From: Candidatus Methylomirabilota bacterium
Lineage (GTDB): Bacteria > Methylomirabilota > Methylomirabilia > Methylomirabilales > CSP1-5
Assembly (NCBI GenBank): GCA_023249165.1
Contig: JAHFDE010000076.1
Location: forward strand, 1-10,112
Direction of reading: 5' to 3'
DNA length: 10,112 nt
Numbering within the stretch: position 1 is the stretch's first letter; each line of letters opens with the position of its first letter. Shown here piece after piece: positions 5,004 to 10,112 of the stretch. Made by a program: the position numbers and the translations under genes. The notes below the pieces were generated by a model. The model ran no database searches and was not told the origin of the DNA. It saw only the letters and a list, made by a program, of their open reading frames with translations.

Positions 5004-5756
5004 TCACGCCAAGAGAGTCTCCCACCCCTTGAGAGCTTCGGCTGCCGCGTAGTTGGTCAGGTCAAGATGGAGCGGGGTGATCGAGATCTTCCCCTCCGTT
5101 ACCGCCTCGTAATCGGTCCCGCCCAAAAGCTCCCAGGTAGGCTCCCCTCCTCCGATCCAGTAATACGTTTTTCCCCGAGGATCCATCTTCTCCACGATGA
5201 GCTCATTGTAGCTCCGCTTTCCTTGGCGCGTGACCGCCACTCCCCTCACCTCCCGGGCCGGGACGTTGACGTTGAGCAGGGTGTCCCGCGGCAGGCCTCG
5301 CTCCAACACCACCAGGGCCAGGCGTACTGCAAAGGCGGCCGCCGTCGCCAGACCATGCTCCGAAGGCTCGACCGCTGAAATGGCGACGGCAGGGATACCC
5401 AAGAGGGTCCCCTCCACGGCGGCCGAGACGGTCCCGGAGTAGGTGATGTCATCGCCCAGATTTGCTCCCAGATTGATCCCCGAGACGACCAGTCGCGGCC
5501 TCTCCTTGAGTACCCCCATGACCCCGAGCGTGACACAATCGGTCGGCGTGCCATCCACCACGTACCAGCGGGGAGCGATCTCCGTGGCCCGGAGGGGCTT
5601 GTGGAGAGTGAGTGAGTGTCCGGCAGCACTCCGCTCGCGGTCGGGAGCGATGACAGACAGCTCTCCGACCTCTTCCAGGGCCCCGGCCAACGCCTTGAGC
5701 CCGGGAGAGTGGATGCCGTCATCATTGGTGACCAAGATCGTCGGTCGCTTTGGCAT
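5004..5756 (-). CDS. surE: 5'/3'-nucleotidase SurE
   Basis: 250-residue metal-dependent phosphatase acting on nucleoside monophosphates (family activity also includes exopolyphosphate). Metal ligands are recognisable: D12 and D13 in ILVTNDDGIHSPG, S43 in RERSAAGHSLT, and N95 in VVSGINLGANLGDDITYSGT. The later NVNVP and ITPLHLDLTNY segments are typical of the family. ATG at 5756 starts the fold four residues before the first strand; its AGGGG is only about two bases away, which is close. A longer reading would run back into the tRNA-Pro gene and is rejected. It lies 75 bases after tRNA-Pro(GGG) and 11 bases before pcm. Confidence 0.97.
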   Translation of the reverse strand: MPKRPTILVTNDDGIHSPGLKALAGALEEVGELSVIAPDRERSAAGHSLTLHKPLRATEIAPRWYVVDGTPTDCVTLGVMGVLKERPRLVVSGINLGANLGDDITYSGTVSAAVEGTLLGIPAVAISAVEPSEHGLATAAAFAVRLALVVLERGLPRDTLLNVNVPAREVRGVAVTRQGKRSYNELIVEKMDPRGKTYYWIGGGEPTWELLGGTDYEAVTEGKISITPLHLDLTNYAAAEALKGWETLLA

Positions 5757-5831
5757 GCCCCTGCTAGCAACAGGAGGCGGGAATGCCGCGGACGGCTCGG
5801 GGACCGCTCGGACGAGCATATGAATAAGTGC

Positions 5832-5908
5832 TGGTCGGGGCGGCCGGATTTGAACCGGCGACCACTGGCCCCCCATGCCAGTGCGCTACCAGGCTGCGCT
5901 ACGCCCCG
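5832..5908 (-). tRNA. tRNA-Pro(GGG)
   Basis: A 77-base cloverleaf with encoded CCA. The acceptor stem CGGGGCG/CGCCCCG and the D arm are identical to those of the tRNA at 4172-4248. The anticodon stem CTGGC/GCCAG encloses loop ATGGGGG, giving anticodon GGG, which reads CCC and CCU. The T arm is GCCGG-TTCAAAT-CCGGC. It begins 14 bases after the merR stop and ends 75 bases before surE, again inside a run of protein genes. Confidence 0.97.
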
Positions 5909-5922
5909 ATCCCAAGGCTGAG

Positions 5923-6315
5923 CTACGACCGATCGAGGAGTATGCCAATGGCCTCGAGCCCTTCCCGGATCCGCTGAACCTGCTGAAGGAGATCGGTCGG
6001 TTCTGTCTCGTCCTGGAGCTGCCGCCTCGCCCCAGCAATGGTGTATCGCTTGTCATACAAGAGTTCCTTGATCTTTAAGATGATTTCGATATCCCGCTTC
6101 CGGTAGAGGCGTTGGCCGGTGCCACTCTTTTTCGGCTGGAGCGGGGGGAATTCCGATTCCCAATACCGCAGGATATACGGCTGGATTCTGGTGAGACGCG
6201 CCACCTCGCCGATGCGAAAATACAGCTTGTCCGGAATCGGCTCTCTCCTGCGCGAGTCACCCCGCCTCGTGTCCCGCCGTGACGTTGACACGTGCCTCCG
6301 CGACTGGTTCGCCAC
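5923..6315 (-). CDS. MerR-family transcriptional regulator
   Basis: 130-residue DNA-binding protein. The winged helix of the MerR family starts near residue 32: YFRIGEVARLTRIQPYILRY, then WESEFPPLQP, then GQRLYRKRDIEIILKIKELL and YTIAGARRQLQ. A short C-terminal coiled-coil (LLQQVQRIREGLEAIG) should mediate dimerisation. There is no cysteine, so it is not a classical metal sensor. The first 25 residues are unusually Arg-rich. I favour GTG at 6315, which has GGAGG nine bases upstream; ATG at 6324 abuts that GGAGG, which is too close. It follows ihf/HU by 18 bases. I recall this regulator next to an ihf-type gene and a tRNA-Pro in deltaproteobacteria. Target genes are unknown. Confidence 0.9.
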   Translation of the reverse strand: MANQSRRHVSTSRRDTRRGDSRRREPIPDKLYFRIGEVARLTRIQPYILRYWESEFPPLQPKKSGTGQRLYRKRDIEIILKIKELLYDKRYTIAGARRQLQDETEPTDLLQQVQRIREGLEAIGILLDRS

Positions 6316-6333
6316 GCCTGGCATCCTCCAGAA

Positions 6334-6612
6334 CTACGACTGGGAGTTTACCGCCTGCTGAAGCGCCTTCCCGGGTTTGAATTTGAGGACCTTGCGCGCC
6401 GCGATGATAATCTCCGACCCGGTCTGCGGATTCCTCCCTTTTCTGGCCCGCTTTGCCCGCACCTGAAAGGACCCAAATCCCACCAACTGAATCTTCTCAC
6501 CCTTGCTCATGGCCTCTTTGAGGGCCTCAAAGGTTGCTTCGACCGCCTCCATTGCCTGTTTTTTCGTCAACCCTTTCTCTGCCACGAGCGTTGCCAGGTC
6601 TGCCTTGGTCAT
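6334..6612 (-). CDS. IHF/HU-family nucleoid DNA-binding protein
   Basis: 92-residue histone-like protein that bends DNA as a dimer. N-terminal helices (TKADLATLVAEKGLTKKQAM) are followed by the family signature VGFGSFQVRAKRARKGRNPQ with TG. The intercalating proline is P62 in GRNPQTG. ATG at 6612 is preceded by GGGAGGTGG about six bases upstream, a strong ribosome site. The region after the signature (SEIIIAARKVLKFKPGKALQ) resembles HU as much as IHF. Neighbourhood (merR downstream) favours the IHF-alpha label used in related genomes, but sequence alone does not decide. It lies 78 bases downstream of the SPOR gene, probably on the same transcript. Confidence 0.95.
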   Translation of the reverse strand: MTKADLATLVAEKGLTKKQAMEAVEATFEALKEAMSKGEKIQLVGFGSFQVRAKRARKGRNPQTGSEIIIAARKVLKFKPGKALQQAVNSQS

Positions 6613-6690
6613 GCCGCCACCTCCCTTCCTCTTCCCCGCCCTGAGGAGACACCATTCATCTCCCCCGCCAGAGGCTCACGGGAAGACAAT

Positions 6691-7647
6691 TCAGCGTTTC
6701 ACAATGACGGGTGTGAACCCCTGTTTCTTGAGGGCCTCGAGGGTCTTGAGGGCCTCCGCGCGATCTCCGTATTCGCCGACCCAGACCTGGTGCACCGGGG
6801 TGGAGGCAGGCTGGGAGACGATCTTGGCCGTGTGGTTCTTCCTCTCCAGGTTGCGAGCGAGGTCGATGGCGTCGTCCAGGCGGAGGGGCGATCCCACCTC
6901 GAGACGGAACTTCCCGTTCTCGCCCTGGACCACTTTGGAGGGAAACCCGTCTACGTTCAATCGCCGTTCGGCCTGCTCCGCCTCCTCGCGGCTGTTGAAG
7001 TCCCCGCTGTAGACTCGATGGCGGGTGAGGCGGGCAGTGGTCTTTTGCATGACCGCACTGTACCCGAGCTTCTTGAGCCGCTCCTGAAGGGATCGGGCAT
7101 TCTGTTCGACGACCAGGGAGGCGACCTGGACACTGTAGCGCGCCTCTCCCTTCGGCTCCGTCGCCGTGGCCAACGACTTCGGGGCGGGTTTCTCTGCGAC
7201 CGTCGGGGCGGGTGGCGGCTGGGGAGCCGTCTTGTCGGCCCTCGCTGGCGCTGGGCGTCCGGATGGGACCTCCGGCGATTTCGTCACCCCCGGCACCGCT
7301 TCCCTCGGGGTTTCCGCCTTGGATGGTACCTCTGGCTCTGCCTTCTCGGTCTCGGGTGGTTTCAAGGGTATCGGCGGCTTGATCGGTGCCTGACTGACCT
7401 GTGGAGGTCTCGCTGGAGCCGGGGGCGGGGGCGGCGGAGCGCTCTTGCCACCAGGGGAAAGGGAAATCGGCAGGGGCAGTGGCACGTCGCCAAAGTACGT
7501 GGTGTACACATAGAGGCCCCCGGCGATAACAACGCCGACAAGACCTATGGCGAGCAACCGCCTGGCCTGCGGACTCAAGCTCCCGGGGGATCCCTGGTCT
7601 GGGTCTGAGGGCTCGAACGACCTCTTCAGAAAATTGTATCTTTTCAT
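6691..7647 (-). CDS. Single-span membrane protein with two SPOR domains
   Basis: 318-residue envelope protein. A short basic cytoplasmic part is followed by one membrane helix at about residues 30-50 (LLAIGLVGVVIAGGLYVY). A long Pro/Ala/Lys linker (about 65-165, including PPPPPPAPARPP) follows. Two SPOR-like repeats end the protein: one at about 169-239 (YSVQVASLVVEQNARSLQER onward) and a more diverged one at about 246-318 (FRLEVGSPLRLDDAIDLARN, later VWVGEYGDRAEALKTLEALK). SPOR domains bind denuded peptidoglycan at the septum, so a role in division or cell-wall turnover is likely (FtsN or DedD-like architecture). ATG at 7647 follows AAGGAG by six bases; the GTG at 7653 lies within that site. 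It is the first gene after the strongest promoter in the window. Confidence 0.9.
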   Translation of the reverse strand: MKRYNFLKRSFEPSDPDQGSPGSLSPQARRLLAIGLVGVVIAGGLYVYTTYFGDVPLPLPISLSPGGKSAPPPPPPAPARPPQVSQAPIKPPIPLKPPETEKAEPEVPSKAETPREAVPGVTKSPEVPSGRPAPARADKTAPQPPPAPTVAEKPAPKSLATATEPKGEARYSVQVASLVVEQNARSLQERLKKLGYSAVMQKTTARLTRHRVYSGDFNSREEAEQAERRLNVDGFPSKVVQGENGKFRLEVGSPLRLDDAIDLARNLERKNHTAKIVSQPASTPVHQVWVGEYGDRAEALKTLEALKKQGFTPVIVKR

Positions 7648-7683
7648 AGACACTCCTTGAAGAAACCTTGCGCAACCGTGCGT

Positions 7684-7712
7684 ATTATAGTGATGAGAGG
7701 CTCATGTGTCAA
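7684..7712 (-). promoter_or_regulatory. Perfect consensus sigma-70 promoter
   Basis: On the minus strand, TTGACA (7712-7707), exactly 17 bases, then TATAAT (7689-7684): a match at all twelve consensus positions with optimal spacing. Transcription should begin near 7677, giving a 30-base leader to the SPOR gene. No obvious operator overlaps it. It could serve the whole downstream run SPOR - ihf/HU - merR - tRNA - surE - pcm - tRNA - acyP - apt. Confidence 0.9.
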
Positions 7713-7782
7713 ACCTTTTCTTTCGGCGTCTTTTGCGCGTGTGAGTGACTGAACGAGGGAAAACGCCGGCTCCATCGACGGT

Positions 7783-9099
7783 TTACGGAATCTTTCCTTT
7801 AAGGTAATGGCTATAACCCTCAGCGATCACAGCAGACACCCTATCTCCCGGGACAAGCGACTCTTGCGCGAAGTGGACCAGTTGGTTCCTCCGGGTGCGA
7901 CCGGTCGCAGCGCTGTGCATCTTCGGGTTCGACCCCTCCTCGATCAAGACCTCCTCGATCTTGCCCACCCGCTCGCGATTCTTCTCCAGCGCGATCTCGT
8001 CTTGAAGCCGGAGGACGGTTTGAATCCGTTCCGTCCGTGCCTCCCCTGAGACCTGATCGGGATACGTCGCGGCTGGCGTGAGCGGCCGGGCGGAGTATTT
8101 GAAGGCAAAAATGCCATCGTACCGCACCTGACGCAGGAGGCTCAGGGTTTCCTGAAAATCCTCTTCGCTCTCCCCGGGAAAGCCCACGATGAGATCGGTG
8201 CTCAACGCGATGTCGGGCACCGCCTGCCTGAGCGCCTCGACCTTTTCCAGGTACTGCTGCCGGGTATAGAGGCGACGCATGCGCGCCAGGACCCGATCGG
8301 ACCCGGCCTGCACGGGAAGGTGCACATGCTCGCAGACACTCGTGAGAGCGGCCACCGCCTCGATGAGGTCCGGGGTCAGGTCCCTCGGATGCGAGCTCGT
8401 GAAGCGCACACGCATGTCCCTTCGTACCAGGGCATCGATGGCCCTCAGGAGATCGGAGAAGCGCGTGCGGGGTGTGAGATTCTTGCCGTACGCATTGACA
8501 GTCTGCCCCAGCAGGGTGATCTCCTTGTAGCCCTGCTCCAGCAGATCCTCGACCTCGGCCAGGATGTCCTCGGGGGGGCGGCTCCGCTCCGGTCCTCGGG
8601 TGTAGGGCACGACGCAGAAGGTGCACAGGTAATTGCACCCCTCCATGATGCTGACCCAGGCCTTGAAGAGGCTCTCGCGGCGAGGCCGCGGGGAATGGAC
8701 ATAGAGGGGGAGCAGCTCCTTGGGTCGGGGGAGGACCGGGGGAGCCGGGCCGCCTCTGAGCATCTCCGGGATGCGATAGATCATCGCCCCGGGCCCCGCC
8801 AGCAGGTCGAGGTAGGGGAAGCGATCCTTGAGGCGAGTCCCCTCCCGCTGGGCCAGACATCCACACAGGCCGATCTTCATTCGAGGGTTCTGGATCTTGA
8901 GCCTCTGGAAGGTCCCGAGGAGACTATAGACCTTCTGTTCGGCTTTTTCGCGGATGCTACAGGTATTGATGAGGATCAGGTCCGCTTCCTCTGCGGTCTC
9001 TGTGAGCTCAAAGCCCTCCTGGGCCAGGACGCCGGCGATCTTCTCTGAATCCGCTTCGTTCGCCTGACAGCCGAAGGTAATCAGCTTGAGCTTGGCCAT
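7783..9099 (-). CDS. miaB: tRNA-2-methylthio-N6-isopentenyladenosine synthase MiaB
   Basis: 438-residue radical-SAM methylthiotransferase that adds the methylthio group to i6A37 in tRNAs reading codons that begin with U. The N-terminal cluster domain has C11 (TFGCQANEADSEKI), C47 (INTCSIREKAEQKV) and C81 (CGCLAQREG). The radical-SAM cluster is C155-x3-C159-x2-C162 in EGCNYLCTFCVVPYTRGPE, the form characteristic of MiaB rather than RimO. The region TSSHPRDLTPDLI and a C-terminal TRAM-like part (IEEVLIEEG to GYSHYLKGKI) complete it. I chose ATG at 9099, preceded by AAGGTGG; the reading frame is open upstream to 9147 but overlaps the oppF end. It starts 32 bases after the oppF stop. About 70 bases separate its stop from the next promoter, without a standard terminator. 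Confidence 0.97.
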   Translation of the reverse strand: MAKLKLITFGCQANEADSEKIAGVLAQEGFELTETAEEADLILINTCSIREKAEQKVYSLLGTFQRLKIQNPRMKIGLCGCLAQREGTRLKDRFPYLDLLAGPGAMIYRIPEMLRGGPAPPVLPRPKELLPLYVHSPRPRRESLFKAWVSIMEGCNYLCTFCVVPYTRGPERSRPPEDILAEVEDLLEQGYKEITLLGQTVNAYGKNLTPRTRFSDLLRAIDALVRRDMRVRFTSSHPRDLTPDLIEAVAALTSVCEHVHLPVQAGSDRVLARMRRLYTRQQYLEKVEALRQAVPDIALSTDLIVGFPGESEEDFQETLSLLRQVRYDGIFAFKYSARPLTPAATYPDQVSGEARTERIQTVLRLQDEIALEKNRERVGKIEEVLIEEGSNPKMHSAATGRTRRNQLVHFAQESLVPGDRVSAVIAEGYSHYLKGKIP

Positions 9100-9131
9100 C
9101 CATCCACCTTTTGCGTTGCGGGCGCCTTCAG

Positions 9132-10094
9132 TCAGTACAGGTGGCAACTCACCCAGTGCCCGGGGGAGACCTCGCGAAGGACCGGGGTCTCCGTGTCACA
9201 CGGATCAAAGCGCTTGGGACAGCGTGGGTGGAACCGGCAACCGGCCGGAACCTGGATGGGACTGGGCGGGTCTCCCTCGAGGATGATCCGTTGCCGTTTG
9301 GTCTTGGGGTCGGTCACCGGAATCGCGGACAGAAGGGCCTGCGTATAGGGATGAAGAGGATTCCGGTACAGCTCGTCGCTTTCCGCCAGCTCCACGATCT
9401 GCCCGAGGTACATGACCGCGACACGATCGCTGATGTGCTTCACCACCCTGAGGTCGTGGGCAATGAACAGGTAGGTGAGCCCCAGCTGCCCCTGGAGATC
9501 CTCAAAGAGGTTGATCACCTGCGCTTGGATCGAGACATCCAGGGCGGAGACCGGTTCGTCTGCGATTAAGAGCTCCGGGCCCACGGCGAGCGCCCGGGCA
9601 ATGCCGATCCGCTGCCGCTGCCCCCCGCTGAACTCGTGGGGGTACCGACCCATATGTTCGGGCCCCAGTCCCACCATCTCCAGGAGCTCTGCCACTCGTT
9701 CGGTCTTCTCCTGTCCCCGCGCCAGCCGGTGGATGACCAACCCCTCCCCCACGATCTCCTTCACCGACATGCGGGGGTCCAGAGAGGAATAGGGATCCTG
9801 GAACACAATCTGCATCTTGCGCCGGAGCTGGTGCATCTCTTCCCTGTTCGCCTTGAAGACGGGGGTCTTGCCGTAATAGACCTCCCCGGCGGTCGGCTCC
9901 AGGAGCCTGAGGACGAGGCGCGCCGTGGTCGATTTGCCGCACCCCGACTCCCCCACCAGTCCCAGGGTCTCTCCCCGAGCGATTGCAAAGCTCACACCAT
10001 CCACCGCCCGAACGTCAGCCCGCTCCCCGAACCAGAGCCCCCGTTTGACGGGGAAGTATTTCTTGAGATCTTTCACCACAAGAAGGGGTTCCAT
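9132..10094 (-). CDS. oppF: OppF/DppF-type peptide ABC transporter ATPase
   Basis: 320-residue cytoplasmic ATPase that powers import of oligo- or dipeptides, working with a DppD/OppD partner. Visible parts: Walker A GESGCGKST (48-56), Q-loop Q99 in FQDPYSSLDPR, signature SGGQ (156-159), Walker B LLIAD with catalytic E180, D-loop SALD, and H213. The C-terminal extension (from about 230) is the oligopeptide-specific domain NPLHPYTQALLSAIP, ending in GCRFHPRCP with four cysteines C286, C292, C299 and C317. ATG at 10094 begins the fold (LLVVKDLKKYFPVKRG). The 18 bases before it contain TAG, which could be the stop of an upstream oppD-type gene beyond the window. No clear ribosome site is seen, consistent with coupling. 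miaB is not functionally related and follows by 32 bases. Confidence 0.95.
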   Translation of the reverse strand: MEPLLVVKDLKKYFPVKRGLWFGERADVRAVDGVSFAIARGETLGLVGESGCGKSTTARLVLRLLEPTAGEVYYGKTPVFKANREEMHQLRRKMQIVFQDPYSSLDPRMSVKEIVGEGLVIHRLARGQEKTERVAELLEMVGLGPEHMGRYPHEFSGGQRQRIGIARALAVGPELLIADEPVSALDVSIQAQVINLFEDLQGQLGLTYLFIAHDLRVVKHISDRVAVMYLGQIVELAESDELYRNPLHPYTQALLSAIPVTDPKTKRQRIILEGDPPSPIQVPAGCRFHPRCPKRFDPCDTETPVLREVSPGHWVSCHLY

Positions 10095-10112
10095 GGTTCG
10101 TTGCTACGCCAG

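Noticed and set aside
5757..5876. N-terminal extension of SurE by 40 residues
   Set aside because: It would run through the tRNA-Pro(GGG) 3' end, and the SurE fold begins right after the ATG at 5756.
6727..6760. Short tandem-like repeats of TTGAGGGCCTC
   Set aside because: They lie within the SPOR gene and encode the repetitive helix EALKTLEALKKQ; not a CRISPR or satellite.
6292..7608. Long plus-strand reading frame of 438 codons
   Set aside because: It lies antisense to merR, ihf/HU and the SPOR gene, all of which have recognised domains and ribosome sites. It is explained by GC-rich codon bias and the proline-rich linker.
6656..7675. Minus-strand 339-codon frame overlapping the SPOR gene
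   Set aside because: Out-of-frame shadow: its product is Arg/Gly/Pro-rich without domains, while the other frame has a membrane helix and SPOR repeats.
7724..7768. CGGCGT/ACGCCG inverted repeat between miaB and the consensus promoter
   Set aside because: Short stem, long loop and no T-run, so it does not qualify as an intrinsic terminator for miaB.
7841..8866. Minus-strand 341-codon frame inside miaB
   Set aside because: Shadow of miaB; the miaB frame carries all the iron-sulfur cysteines and the family motifs.

Overview
The window looks like chromosomal DNA from a GC-rich, free-living Gram-negative bacterium. It encodes MiaB, SurE, Pcm, Apt, an IHF/HU protein, a SPOR-domain protein and an OppF-type ATPase. 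Promoters fit the sigma-70 consensus well and Shine-Dalgarno sites are clear. The order ihf/HU - merR - tRNA-Pro - surE - pcm recalls deltaproteobacterial and related deep-branching genomes such as NC10 or Rokubacteria. That is memory-based inference; the lineage cannot be fixed from this window alone.

Left part (1 to about 3180) is accessory in character. It opens with a decayed fragment of a CDF-type cation transporter (1-146). Next is a toxin-first HigB/HigA-like toxin-antitoxin pair (1057 down to 172), whose antitoxin gene is visibly richer in A+T than its neighbours. The pair has a near-consensus promoter with a palindrome in the -35/-10 spacer. A short gene for a secreted proline-rich protein (1536-1970) is flanked by two copies of a 26-base direct repeat. 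Then come two divergent genes, one for a small exported protein (minus) and one for an XRE-family regulator (plus). Their two -35 boxes are the two arms of a single inverted repeat.

Right part (3210-10112) is core-like and entirely on the minus strand. In transcription order it reads: oppF-type ABC ATPase, miaB, a near-consensus promoter (TTGACA-N17-TATAAT), two-SPOR membrane protein, IHF/HU, MerR-type regulator, tRNA-Pro(GGG), surE, pcm, tRNA-Pro(CGG), acyP, apt. Gaps are short (10 to 130 bases) and I see no convincing terminator. One transcript of about 4.5 kb carrying seven proteins and two proline tRNAs is therefore plausible. The genes cover tRNA decoding and modification (two tRNA-Pro, MiaB), nucleoid and transcription control (IHF/HU, MerR), stationary-phase repair (SurE, Pcm), purine salvage (Apt), acyl-phosphate hydrolysis (AcyP), envelope or division (SPOR) and peptide uptake (OppF).

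I found no clearly new multi-gene system. The most interesting signals are the shared operator between the XRE regulator and the exported protein, the regulator's apparently near-leaderless transcript, the toxin-antitoxin control region with an unusual basic antitoxin tail, and the two tRNA-Pro genes embedded among protein genes.
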